Shown piece by piece: positions 37,482-46,289 of a stretch of DNA of 64,000 nt. Source of the DNA: UBA8079 sp049601915 (GTDB lineage: Bacteria > Pseudomonadota > Alphaproteobacteria > UBA6615); the NCBI GenBank assembly GCA_049601915.1, contig JBMYRB010000001.1:752268-816267 (forward strand), in the 5' to 3' direction. The notes under the pieces were generated by a model that was given only the letters and a program-made list of their open reading frames with translations, searched no databases and was not told the DNA's origin. The position numbers and the translations under genes are program-made. Each line of letters begins with the position of its first letter. Position 1 is the stretch's first letter.

Positions 37482-38411
37482 ATGCGAGCACTGATCACCG
37501 GCGCCACGGGCTATATCGGAACCGCGCTTTCGCGCCATCTCGACATGGCGGGATGGGAAGTGCATGTGCTGCTGCGGGCCGCTTCCGATCCGACAGCCCT
37601 GAAGGCGTCGGTTGATCACATAGACTGCCATCGGCTTGCCGAATCCGAAGACGGTACCGCCGTCGCGCTGGTTGAGCGCGTGCGGCCGGACTGCGTTTTC
37701 CATCTCGCATCGCGCATCCAGCCTGGCCATGTGGCATCCGACATCCGGTCCATGCTCGCATCCAATGTGGGTTTGGGCGTGGAGTTGCTGGAGGGCCTCA
37801 GCCAAATCAACGCAGATCGGCAAGGCACACCTTCCGTGTTGGTAGCGGCCGGCACGTACTGGGCCTACGACGCGCACGGCGAGAACGCCCCGAATAGCCT
37901 TTATGCCGCCAGCAAACGGGCGTTCGAAGCTTTTCTGCCCTTCTACGCCGAACACTGCGACGTGCCTTGTTGCAGCCTTCTGCTTTACGACGTCTATGGC
38001 CCCCGCGATACGCGCGGCAAGCTTATACCTGCCTTGATCGAGAACGCCGTGGCGCGAAAACCCGAAACGCTCGCCGTGTCGCCAGGCGAGCAACTCCTCG
38101 ACCTCGTCTATCTCGACGATGTCGTGCGGGGTTTCATGGTCGCGGCGGAAGGATTGCACAGCGGCAGCATGGATGCGGGCCGGTATCGCCTCGATACCGG
38201 GGACAGGGTTTCCGTCAAGGAGCTCGTGGGGGTAATCGCGGCGGTTGCCGGCCGCGCGCCGGCGGTGGCGTTCGGCGCCAGGCCGTATCCTGCAAACCAG
38301 ATTATGGTACCGTTGGAGAGTGGGCCGCGCTTGCCCGGCTGGACGCCGGCCGTGTCGCTTGCGCAAGGCTTGCAAACTCTGTTGCCGGCCGACCCGGAGG
38401 CGACGTCATGA
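37482..38411 (+). CDS. SDR sugar epimerase/reductase, likely RfbH partner
   Basis: A 309-residue extended SDR with ITGATGYIGTALSRHL at the N-terminus and YAASKRAFE as the YxxxK motif. SLLLYDVYGPRDTRGKLIPAL is typical of NAD(P)-dependent 4-ketoreductases such as CDP-abequose or CDP-paratose synthase. It follows RfbH by 35 bp and overlaps the GtrB-like gene. The product sugar (abequose, paratose or another) cannot be decided from motifs. Confidence 0.75.
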   Translation: MRALITGATGYIGTALSRHLDMAGWEVHVLLRAASDPTALKASVDHIDCHRLAESEDGTAVALVERVRPDCVFHLASRIQPGHVASDIRSMLASNVGLGVELLEGLSQINADRQGTPSVLVAAGTYWAYDAHGENAPNSLYAASKRAFEAFLPFYAEHCDVPCCSLLLYDVYGPRDTRGKLIPALIENAVARKPETLAVSPGEQLLDLVYLDDVVRGFMVAAEGLHSGSMDAGRYRLDTGDRVSVKELVGVIAAVAGRAPAVAFGARPYPANQIMVPLESGPRLPGWTPAVSLAQGLQTLLPADPEATS

Positions 38412-39376
38412 GCGATTCACCCGATAACCGACCCCTGATATCTCTGGTCGTTCCTGTTCTCAACGAAGAGGATAATCTTGGCCCGCTCGTCGAACGTGTC
38501 ACCGCCGTGATGGCGCAGGTGGCCGAACGCTATGACTATGAACTGGTGTTCACCGACAATCATTCCGACGACACGACATGGCAGAAACTGGAGGCCCTGG
38601 CCGCAGAAAGGCCGAACATTCGCGCCTATCGTTTCTCGAAGAACTTCGGCTATCAGAAGTCGATCCGCACCGGCTATCTGAAGGCCCGCGGTGCGGCGGC
38701 CATCCAGCTGGATGCCGACCTGCAGGACCCGCCCGAGCTAATACCGGAATTCCTGAGCCACTGGGAGGCGGGGTCGAAGGTGGTGTATGGCATCCGCCGC
38801 AGCCGCCAGGAGAGCGGGATCGTCACCGCGGGTCGCCGCGCCTTCTATTGGCTCATCGATGCGCTTTCCGAGGATCCGCTGCCGCGCGATGCCGGTGATT
38901 TTCGACTTATCGATCGCCAGGTTATCGAGGTGTTGCGCGCCGACGGCGATGTCCATCTCTACATACGCGGCCGCATCGCGGCGATCGGGTTTACCCAGAC
39001 CGGCATCCCTTATGACCGTTCTGCCCGTCAGGCGGGCGAGACGAAGTTCCCGTTCTGGAGCATGGCTCGGCTGGCGGTCGATGGCATTACCAGTCATTCG
39101 GCCAAACCCCTGCGCCTCGCCACCTATCTGGGCATTGGTACCATGGTCGCATCGTTTTTGACCGGGTTGGGCTACCTTTCAGCCCGGCTGATCTTCGGCG
39201 TGGACTGGCCGGCGGGTTTTGCGACCCTGGTCGTGATGATTTTGTTCTTCAGCGGCCTCAACAGTCTTTTGCTGGGTCTGTTGGGCGAGTATGTGGCGCG
39301 TATATTCGAGCAGTTGAAGCAGAGCCCGGATACGCTGATCGAGGCCAGCGTGAACGACCTCGATGACGCGCGTTAG
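38408..39376 (+). CDS. GtrB/DPM1-like GT2 polyprenyl-phosphate sugar transferase
   Basis: A 322-residue membrane-anchored GT2. SLVVPVLNEEDNL is the nucleotide-binding start, LDADLQDPPELIPE holds the DxD, and SARQAGETKFPFW is the substrate loop of the DPM1/GtrB class. Two C-terminal helices (about 235-255 and 270-295) anchor it. It should load a sugar, perhaps the 3,6-dideoxyhexose, onto undecaprenyl phosphate for the GtrA-like flippase at 35610 and a GT-C enzyme. The longer upstream open frame lies inside the SDR gene. Confidence 0.88.
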   Translation: MSDSPDNRPLISLVVPVLNEEDNLGPLVERVTAVMAQVAERYDYELVFTDNHSDDTTWQKLEALAAERPNIRAYRFSKNFGYQKSIRTGYLKARGAAAIQLDADLQDPPELIPEFLSHWEAGSKVVYGIRRSRQESGIVTAGRRAFYWLIDALSEDPLPRDAGDFRLIDRQVIEVLRADGDVHLYIRGRIAAIGFTQTGIPYDRSARQAGETKFPFWSMARLAVDGITSHSAKPLRLATYLGIGTMVASFLTGLGYLSARLIFGVDWPAGFATLVVMILFFSGLNSLLLGLLGEYVARIFEQLKQSPDTLIEASVNDLDDAR

Positions 39377-39535
39377 TCGCCCGCGCCCAGGAGCGCATTA
39401 TTTTTGGGGCCAAAGGCCCGGTTGATGCGGCCTCTCAACCCAAAATTAACCATCACCCCGCATAAATGAGATCGAGCAATCAGAAATGCGCACAGCTCGT
39501 GTTGGACGCCAACTGGTTGGCTCGAAGGGGTATGG

Positions 39536-40778
39536 GTGTCCGAACAATTCAGTATTTCCGGCCGTCCGGTAGGTTTTGATGCACCGGCCTACCTGATTGC
39601 CGAGGTGGCGCAGGCTCATGACGGGTCGCTGGGTACGGCGCACTCCTTTATCGACGCTGCGGCCGATGCCGGCGCTGATGTGATCAAGTTCCAGATCCAC
39701 ACCGCTCAGTGAAATCGGGGCTGAATGTCATAGATGAAATGCGCGCGCGTTACGGCTGTCCGGTCGGGCTGTTCGATCACTCTGGGTAACCCTGGCCGGC
39801 GCTAACCGCGATCGCCCGCGGCGCGGCCGTTGTTGAACTACATCTCACATTATTGGAACGGATGTTCGGGCCCGATGTGCCGTCGTCGTTGACGGTTGAT
39901 CAGTTTCGGATGGTGTCGGATATGCGCGATGCCGTTGCGACGACGGATGCGCATGGCGCAGACAAGGACCATGTGGCGGAAGACCTCGCGGACATGCGCG
40001 CGATGTTTGAGCGCAGCCTGGCGCCGAAGCGCAACCTCATTGCCGGGACAATTGTCACCGAGGACATGCTGGTAGCCAAGAAGCCCACGACAGGGATTCC
40101 GGGCAAGAATATGAAACGCCTCGGCGAGCTCACACTGGCCGGCCGGGCTACCAGGCTGGCCACATCGCAGCCATGGATTGATCAGGTCATTGTCTCGACC
40201 GACGATCCGGGGATTGCCGCTGAAGTTGTGCGCCAAGGTGGTGAGGCGCCCTTCATGCGGCCGGCGGAACTGGCTGATGACACGGCATCTTCGGACGAAA
40301 TGTGGCGGCATGCGTGGCGCGCCGCCGAAGATCACTACGGAAAACGTTTTGATGTCTCGCTTTTGCTCGAGCTGACGAGCCCCTTGCGCCTGCTGGCTAG
40401 CTGACGGCCACGATGAAGGCGCTGCTTGACGGCGATTTTAATGGGGCCGCGACAGTCAGTCCGACCCCGGCACACTGCGCGCCACAGAAGACTCTGACGG
40501 TCAATAACGGCCGGGTCGGATTTCTGCTCGCGGAAGGCGCACGCACGGCGCGGCGACAAGACTTGCCTCCACTCTTCCATCGTAACGGCCTCTGCTACGC
40601 GCTGCGTCGCGATCCCTTTCTCGATGGGGCACCCATTATTGATGGCGCTTGTGCCGCAGTGGTCGTCGACCGACCCATCGCGAATATCGATGAGCCGTTT
40701 GAGCTAGAGCTGGCTGAATGGCTCTTGGAACGACAGGGGCTTCTCATCTCCGATCTGCCTTTATCGGAAACTGCCTGA
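39536..40778 (+). pseudogene. Decayed legionaminate/sialate synthase joined to a CMP-nonulosonate synthetase
   Basis: From GTG 39536, 58 codons read as a NeuB/LegI N-terminus (PAYLIAEVAQAHDGSLG, GADVIKFQIHTAQ) and then hit TGA at 39710. The next bases give VGLFDHSG, the NeuB C-terminal barrel, broken by TAA, then RGAAVVELHLTLLERMFGPD and the start of the SAF domain (LAPKRNLIAGTIVTEDML). Without a stop the frame runs directly into a CMP-sugar synthetase lacking its PARGGSKG start (GIPGKNMKRLGELTLAGRA), ends at TGA near 40,402, and continues shifted in another frame (KALLDGDFNGAATVSPTP to 40,778). Middle of the synthase and N-terminus of the synthetase are deleted. Confidence 0.85.
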
Positions 40779-40806
40779 CCCGCCCGGGCCGCCGTCTGTT
40801 GCGCGT

Positions 40807-41319
40807 CTAGCTGGCGGGCGCCAGCGCCGTCATCGGCATTTTCACGCGGACCTGACGACCCAGTAGATCCAGCAAAAGAAACACGCGGTGCTGGTCGGAC
40901 GGGGCGTCAAATATGCCGATATGGTCAGCCATCGAACCTTCCGTGATGCGGACTTTGTCGCCTTTCCGGACGCCGGCTCGGTCACCGAGAATGACATATC
41001 CGCTGTCGTCCTCGTGACGGCGAATGTCGTCGATGACGTTGTCCGGCACAGGTGCGGGCAGTCCGCTGTGGCATATCAGTTCGCTTACCCCGATCGTTGA
41101 GTTGAGCGCGCGCCACCGCGCACGTTCGGGGTCCATGCCGACGAACAGATATCCGGGAAAGAGCGGCTTCTGCACGTCGTCCGTTTTGCGTGCGTGACGC
41201 CGGCGTTTGATGTAGCGCGGGAGATAACCGTCGAAGCCCTGGCGCAGGATGTGCGCCAGTGCCTTGAACTCGCCGTTGGCATGGGTTTTGACGACGAACC
41301 AGCGTTTCGCATCACTCAT
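40807..41319 (-). CDS. NusG/RfaH-family antiterminator paralogue
   Basis: A 170-residue protein. The NGN domain covers about residues 5-105 (RWFVVKTHANGEFKALAHI, then KPLFPGYLFVGMD), and a KOW-like domain follows (GDRAGVRKGDKVRITEG). RfaH-type paralogues board RNA polymerase at specific sites and allow long glycan operons to be read through. Its start overlaps the stop of the upstream winged-helix regulator, so the two are co-transcribed. It is a good candidate controller of the 30-kb plus-strand operon. No ops-like element was identified. Confidence 0.85.
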   Translation of the reverse strand: MSDAKRWFVVKTHANGEFKALAHILRQGFDGYLPRYIKRRRHARKTDDVQKPLFPGYLFVGMDPERARWRALNSTIGVSELICHSGLPAPVPDNVIDDIRRHEDDSGYVILGDRAGVRKGDKVRITEGSMADHIGIFDAPSDQHRVFLLLDLLGRQVRVKMPMTALAPAS

Positions 41320-41960
41320 GGCGCGGCCTCGTCGACCAGGGGTTTGCTGATTCGCAGGAGGCCGGGCACGATCACTCGGCTCGCGGGATAGTCGCGCACG
41401 AGTGAATCATAGGCCGCCTGCGGGTTTGAAACCGCCGTCAGGAGCAACGCATCGATGTCCCCAGCCTCGGCGATGTTCTGCACGACGGGCAGATGTGCGA
41501 AATTCGAATTCGAATGGCCAGGGTCCACGATGGCAACAATCTCGACGTCCGATGCCTCACACAGGGAGGCGACCTCGGCCAGCTCGCTGGCGCCATAGAG
41601 CGCGATCCGTTTCCAGCCACGCCGGGCGGCCTCGTTCAGGGCTTCGGTGCATTGGCTGCGTGCGTTCCGGAAGAAGCGGAACGAATCCGAAAGATACTCG
41701 GCCGTCAGGCGGCTTTTCTCGGAAAAGCCCTGCGGCGTGAGATAGTAGGCATAACGGTTTGCCGGCGCCTGGCTGACCTTGATCAAGCCCTTCTTCACAC
41801 AACGTTTTAGATAGGCATTGGTCAACCCGAGCGCGATGCCCAGATCCTGAGCGACCGTACGCTGCGTGATTCGCTCATTCTCGTGAATGGCGTTCAGGAT
41901 CCCGAGGGTAATCTCGGCATCGTCGGCTTTGCCGACCGGTATGCGTTCAGCGTTGCTCAT
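41316..41960 (-). CDS. Winged-helix regulator with C-terminal Rossmann-like sensor domain
   Basis: A 214-residue protein. Residues 15-95 are a MarR/wHTH fold (ILNAIHENERITQRTVAQ as the DNA-binding helix pair, then RYAYYLTPQGFSEKSRL as the wing). Residues 113-205 have KRIALYGASELAEVASL and VEIVAIVDPGH, a Rossmann-like pattern as in nucleotide-sugar or CoA-binding domains. It likely reads a metabolite. Two 17-bp palindromes end 7 bp before its start, which suggests autorepression. Co-transcribed with the RfaH-like gene downstream. Confidence 0.72.
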   Translation of the reverse strand: MSNAERIPVGKADDAEITLGILNAIHENERITQRTVAQDLGIALGLTNAYLKRCVKKGLIKVSQAPANRYAYYLTPQGFSEKSRLTAEYLSDSFRFFRNARSQCTEALNEAARRGWKRIALYGASELAEVASLCEASDVEIVAIVDPGHSNSNFAHLPVVQNIAEAGDIDALLLTAVSNPQAAYDSLVRDYPASRVIVPGLLRISKPLVDEAAP

Positions 41961-41966
41961 GTACAG

Positions 41967-41983
41967 CGTTCAGTTCATGAACG
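41967..41983. promoter_or_regulatory. Operator candidate 1 (CGTTCA-N5-TGAACG)
   Basis: A perfect 6+6 inverted repeat, 6 bases ahead of the winged-helix regulator's start codon on the minus strand. The unit GTACAGCGTTCA recurs exactly 22 bp further on, placing both palindromes on the same DNA face two helical turns apart, as dimeric repressors bind. Confidence 0.65.
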
Positions 41984-41988
41984 TACAG

Positions 41989-42005
41989 CGTTCAACTTGT
42001 GAACG
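41989..42005. promoter_or_regulatory. Operator candidate 2 (CGTTCA-N5-TGAACG)
   Basis: Second perfect copy of the palindrome, centre-to-centre 22 bp from the first. It lies between the regulator gene and the 3' end of cysNC, so any promoter it controls drives the regulator and RfaH-like pair. Confidence 0.65.
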
Positions 42006-42031
42006 TCAAGTATTTCATATGTTTACATGAA

Positions 42032-43936
42032 CTACCGCGTATTGCTGAAATTGGCCGTTACATATGCGACAAGGTCGTCGACACATTCCTCGATACCGCG
42101 GCCGCTGGTGTCCACGCGGATATCGGGCTTCGCCGGTTCCTCGTAAGGTGCAGAGATTCCGGTGAATTCCTTGATGTCGCCCGCGCGGGCCCGTTTATAG
42201 AGCCCCTTCGGGTCGCGGGATTCGCAGATCGCCACATCGGCGTCGATGAAAACTTCGTGGAAGGTCTCGCCAGCTGCCTCGCGGGCGCGATCACGGTCGG
42301 CCCTGTAGGGAGAAATGAAGGCGGTGATCACGATCAGCCCAGCATCTGCCAGAAGGGCCGCGACTTCGCCGACGCGCCGAATATTCTCCGCCCGATCTTC
42401 CGGCGAGAACCCCAAATTAGAGTTTAGGCCGGTCCGGACATTGTCGCCGTCGAGCACGTAAACCTGAAACCCCTTGTCGAACAGGCGCTGTTCCAGCGCC
42501 ATTGCCAGGGTTGATTTGCCGGCGCCCGAAAGGCCGGTAAACCACAAGACACCGGGCTCGTGCCGATTACGGGCAATACGCCGCGCCGGATCGACGCGGT
42601 GATCGACTTTCGTCAGGTTGGTACCGCGTACCGTGACCGCCTGGCGTTGGTCGGGGTAGATGCCGAGTGAGACGACACCGCCGCCGAGGGTCAAATGCCT
42701 GTCGACGATGACGATCCGGCCCGTGTGGGGCAAACTCTCATGCTCATCGAAGGCTATAAGCTGGCTTGTTCGGATCACCACGTCGGCAATTTCGTCCCGG
42801 GCTACCTGTGTCGCGTAATGGTCCGACAGCGCGTCGATATCGATCACGCGCTCGATCTGCTCGACCACCGCATCGACCCGATTCGGGCCGATCTTGAGTT
42901 CGTAGGCGGCACCAATTTCCAGCGGCGTTTCCGCCAGCCAGAAAAGGCGGGCGTGAAACACATCGGATTCAATTGGCGCGCACGTCTCGTGGCTCGCGAT
43001 TTCCCCGCGTTCGACGAAGATCTGTTCGTCGAGCGTGATGCCGACGGATTCGCCCGCGCGCGCCGATGTAATCGGGCCGTCCGTGTTCCAGCTTTCGATG
43101 GTCTCGACACGGGCCGTTCGGTTGCTCGGGGAGAACACGAGTTCGTCGCCGACATTCAGTCGGCCGGATTCGATACGTCCGGCCAGAATGCGCCGTTCAT
43201 CGAATTTGTAGACATCCTGGAGCGGCAGGCGCAGCGGTTGCTCGACCGCAGAGGCCGGGTGCTCGAACTGCGGTAGAGTCTCGAGAATAGTCGGGCCCTT
43301 ATACCAGTTCATTCTGTCCGATGCGGTCGCGACATTGTCGCCTTCGCGCGCGGAGATCGGAATGATTTGGCGCGGTGTGATGCCGATACTCTCGAGATAC
43401 TGGCGATACTCGGCCTCGATGGCGCGGAAACGTTCCTCGTCATAATCGACTAGGTCCATCTTGTTTACGGCGACGGCGACTTCGCGAACACCGAGGAGCT
43501 GAAGCAGGTACATGTGATGTCGCGATTGGCGGCGCACGCCCTGGTCGGCGTCAATCATCAACAGCGCGGCATCGGCGTTCGAAGCACCCGTCACCATGTT
43601 ACGAATGAACTCGCGATGGCCGGGCGCGTCGATCAGCACATGCTCGCGTTCATCATGTCGGAACCAGATTTGCGAGGTGTCGATGGTGATGCCCTGGTCG
43701 CGCTCCGCCTTCAGACTGTCCATCAGGAACGCCCATTCGAACGGCATGCCACGGCGCCGGCACATCTCCTCGATGGCCTCGAGTTTGCCGTCGGGCAGTT
43801 GGCCGGTGTCGTGGAACAGGCGACCGACGAGCGTGGACTTGCCGTGATCGACATGGCCCACGATCACGACACGCATCTGTTGCTCGGGTGCCGGGCGCGC
43901 TTTCACGGGATCTGCAATCGTCTGGGCGTCTGCCAT
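42032..43936 (-). CDS. cysNC: Bifunctional CysN/CysC (NodQ-like): ATP sulfurylase large subunit and APS kinase
   Basis: A 634-residue fusion. The GTPase half has VIVGHVDHGKSTLVGRLF at residue 24 onward and VAVNKMDLVDY; the APS kinase half begins about residue 455 with the P-loop GLSGAGKST. Together with CysD it makes APS and then PAPS. A shared base joins its start with the cysD stop. In a glycan island this pair usually supplies PAPS for sulfating the polysaccharide, as NodPQ does for Nod factors. No sulfotransferase was recognised in the window. Confidence 0.92.
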   Translation of the reverse strand: MADAQTIADPVKARPAPEQQMRVVIVGHVDHGKSTLVGRLFHDTGQLPDGKLEAIEEMCRRRGMPFEWAFLMDSLKAERDQGITIDTSQIWFRHDEREHVLIDAPGHREFIRNMVTGASNADAALLMIDADQGVRRQSRHHMYLLQLLGVREVAVAVNKMDLVDYDEERFRAIEAEYRQYLESIGITPRQIIPISAREGDNVATASDRMNWYKGPTILETLPQFEHPASAVEQPLRLPLQDVYKFDERRILAGRIESGRLNVGDELVFSPSNRTARVETIESWNTDGPITSARAGESVGITLDEQIFVERGEIASHETCAPIESDVFHARLFWLAETPLEIGAAYELKIGPNRVDAVVEQIERVIDIDALSDHYATQVARDEIADVVIRTSQLIAFDEHESLPHTGRIVIVDRHLTLGGGVVSLGIYPDQRQAVTVRGTNLTKVDHRVDPARRIARNRHEPGVLWFTGLSGAGKSTLAMALEQRLFDKGFQVYVLDGDNVRTGLNSNLGFSPEDRAENIRRVGEVAALLADAGLIVITAFISPYRADRDRAREAAGETFHEVFIDADVAICESRDPKGLYKRARAGDIKEFTGISAPYEEPAKPDIRVDTSGRGIEECVDDLVAYVTANFSNTR

Positions 43937-44739
43937 TACATGTACCCCGATGTGCGCAGACGTTCGAAGGAATCCTCGGCCTCGGTGTCCATCAGCCGGC
44001 CGGCGCGTTCCGGTTCGCGGGTTGTTTCCAGCTCTTCGATGATCTCGTCGATGGTCGCCGCGTCGCTGTCGATCGGTGCGGTGATGTTCTTCTCGCCCAA
44101 GGAGCGATAGCGTTTTCCGTCTTGCGAGAAATAGAGCGGATTGATTGGAATGTTTTCGCGCTGGCTATATCGCCAGATGTCGATTTCTGTCCAATGGAGC
44201 AACGGATGAATCCGTAGATGGGCGTTTTCCGGGGTATCGGTCGTGAATTGATCCCAGAATTCAGCCGGCTGATCGCGGAACTCCCATGCACCGTCCGTCG
44301 CGCGGGGACTGAACACGCGTTCCTTGGCGCGCGTGGCTTCCTCGTCGCGCCGGATTCCGACAAAGATACCCTTGTAACCACCTTGGTCCAGCAAATTCGC
44401 CAGTCCGGCGCTCTTTCGTGCTGCCGAGCGGGTCATCGGTGGCAGGCTCTGATCCATTTCACTCTCGGGTGGACAGTCGATGACGATCAGGTCGAGGTCC
44501 CACTCCTTCGTGTATTGGTCGCGATAGGCGTAAACCTCATCGAGCTCCATGCCGGTGTCGAGCTGGACGACGGGGAAAGGTACCTTTCCGAAGAAGGCCT
44601 TACGGGCAAGCCAGAGCACGACGTTGGAGTCCTTGCCGATCGACCACAGCATGGCGAGCGGCCGCGCACAGGCATACGCCTCACGCAAAATGTAAATGCT
44701 CCGCGATTCGAGTATGTCTAGACGGTCCATTGCACACAA
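43936..44739 (-). CDS. cysD: CysD, ATP sulfurylase small subunit
   Basis: A 267-residue PP-loop protein. The loop reads SIGKDSNVVLWLARKAFFG where CysD normally has SGGKDS, followed by PFPVVQLDTGMELDEVYAYRD and the ATKERVFSPR-like KERVFSPRATDG. PLLHWTEIDIWRYSQ and PINPLYFSQDGKRYRSLG are standard. It adenylates sulfate together with CysN. ATG 44730 (MDRLD) is an alternative start three codons later. The protein is shorter than typical CysD (about 300) at the N-terminus. Confidence 0.9.
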   Translation of the reverse strand: MCAMDRLDILESRSIYILREAYACARPLAMLWSIGKDSNVVLWLARKAFFGKVPFPVVQLDTGMELDEVYAYRDQYTKEWDLDLIVIDCPPESEMDQSLPPMTRSAARKSAGLANLLDQGGYKGIFVGIRRDEEATRAKERVFSPRATDGAWEFRDQPAEFWDQFTTDTPENAHLRIHPLLHWTEIDIWRYSQRENIPINPLYFSQDGKRYRSLGEKNITAPIDSDAATIDEIIEELETTREPERAGRLMDTEAEDSFERLRTSGYM

Positions 44740-45014
44740 AGTTTTTGTGGGTTAAAATAATTAACAACAATATCGTGGCGAACTACATAGGTCAGTCCGG
44801 ACCGCAACGCAACGGAGCCGGACGAATTTCTTCCAAAATAGCCTTACGCAGCAGATTCCCAACCCTGTTGCGTCAAATCACAGGCCGGTGCAAGGGGAAT
44901 TGTCTCGAAACCCTGTTGTTGGTGTGACCCATCGGGCTTGGCATGTCGCCCCCGTACGCGTTATGAGCCAAGCGAAAGGCCGCTTCGATGCGGCGACCAC
45001 TGGAGCAGAATAGA
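44740..45014. promoter_or_regulatory. Divergent intergenic region between cysD and the UDP-sugar dehydrogenase
   Basis: This 275-bp gap must hold promoters for both the minus-strand sulfate-activation genes and the plus-strand dehydrogenase. The cysD-proximal 60 bp are A/T-rich compared with the surroundings (poly-A/T and TTAATTA runs). No copy of the CGTTCA-N5-TGAACG palindrome is present. No ORF of note. Confidence 0.4.
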
Positions 45015-46286
45015 ATGTCCTCCTCTCCAAGCATTTCGGTTGTTGGTCTTGGATATGTTGGCCTGCCGTTGGCGATCCATCTTGCACGTCATTTCCAGGT
45101 AACGGGATTCGACATCGACGCAACGCGCATCGCCCAACTGAAGGCTGGCGAAGACCGTACGGACGAAATTGAACCGTCCGCCCTGGGCGACACAACGATG
45201 CGTTTTAGCGACGATGAGGCGGCGCTTAAGGGAACGGACATATTCATTGTAACGGTGCCGACCCCGGTTGATGGCGACAACAGGCCTGATCTGCGCCCCA
45301 TTCGGGGTGCCAGTGAGACAGTGGGCCGCAATCTTGAGAAGGGTGCGACGGTTGTTTTTGAATCCACCGTGTATCCGGGTGTTACCGAAGATGTGTGTGG
45401 TCCCATTCTGGAGGCCGGCTCCGGGCTGACATGCGGGGTCGATTTCTTTCTCGGTTACTCGCCCGAACGCATCAATCCCGGCGACCGCGAACATACCGTC
45501 GATCGAATAACTAAGGTTGTCGCTGGGCAGACAAAGGAGATTACGGCCCAGCTCGTTGCCATGTATGGCGCCGTCAACAGCGGTAACGTTTTCGAGGCGC
45601 GTGACATCCGAACCGCCGAAGCCGCCAAGGTCATCGAGAATGCCCAGCGCGACATCAACATCGCGTTCGTCAACGAGGTGGCCGTAATTCTGAACGGGCT
45701 TGACCTGAACGTTCTGGATGTCCTCGATGCGGCCAACACCAAGTGGAATTTCCTTCCGTTCCAGCCCGGCCTGGTGGGGGGGCACTGCATCGGCGTTGAT
45801 CCGTTCTATCTGGCTCACGCCGCGCAGTCGGTAGGACATAATCCCGAAGTGGTTCTCGCCGGCCGGAAGATCAATGATGGCATGGGCGGGTATATTGCGC
45901 GCGAAGTTGCCGAACGTCTCGAGACCCCCAACGCCCGGGTGCTTGTCCTGGGTTTGACGTTCAAAGAGAATGTGCCCGATCTGCGGAACTCGCGGGTGGT
46001 CGATATCATCTCAAGCCTGCGCAATCTGGGACATGCGGTTGACGTCCATGACCCACATGCGGACTCGCACGAGGCAGAGCAATTCTTCGGGGTCGAGCTC
46101 CTGCCATCACTGGCGAATGGTGGGGCTTACGAAGCGGTTATCGGCGCCGTGAACCATCACGAATATCGCGCGCTGGACATGTCGGCTTTGACCGATCTGC
46201 TGGTCGATGGCGGTCTGCTCGCGGACGTCAAAGGAATGTGGCGAGGCCTTGAGTTGCCGGATACATATCGCCGCTGGCAGCTCTAG
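45015..46286 (+). CDS. UDP-HexNAc 6-dehydrogenase (TviB/WbpA-like)
   Basis: A 423-residue nucleotide-sugar dehydrogenase. The NAD loop VVGLGYVGLPLAIHLA begins at residue 9; GGHCIGVDPFYLAHAAQ holds the catalytic cysteine. The N-terminal TPVDGDNRPDLRPIRGASETV matches the TviB/WbpA group that oxidises UDP-GlcNAc or UDP-GalNAc to the uronic acid. GGAG lies 10 bases before ATG 45015; ATG 44988 is in frame but less convincing. A HexNAcA residue is therefore likely in the glycan. Confidence 0.9.
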   Translation: MSSSPSISVVGLGYVGLPLAIHLARHFQVTGFDIDATRIAQLKAGEDRTDEIEPSALGDTTMRFSDDEAALKGTDIFIVTVPTPVDGDNRPDLRPIRGASETVGRNLEKGATVVFESTVYPGVTEDVCGPILEAGSGLTCGVDFFLGYSPERINPGDREHTVDRITKVVAGQTKEITAQLVAMYGAVNSGNVFEARDIRTAEAAKVIENAQRDINIAFVNEVAVILNGLDLNVLDVLDAANTKWNFLPFQPGLVGGHCIGVDPFYLAHAAQSVGHNPEVVLAGRKINDGMGGYIAREVAERLETPNARVLVLGLTFKENVPDLRNSRVVDIISSLRNLGHAVDVHDPHADSHEAEQFFGVELLPSLANGGAYEAVIGAVNHHEYRALDMSALTDLLVDGGLLADVKGMWRGLELPDTYRRWQL

Positions 46287-46289
46287 GTC

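Noticed and set aside
39400..39420. Terminator hairpin GGGCC-AAA-GGCCC after the GtrB-like gene
   Set aside because: The stem is good, but there is no T-run on either strand after it.
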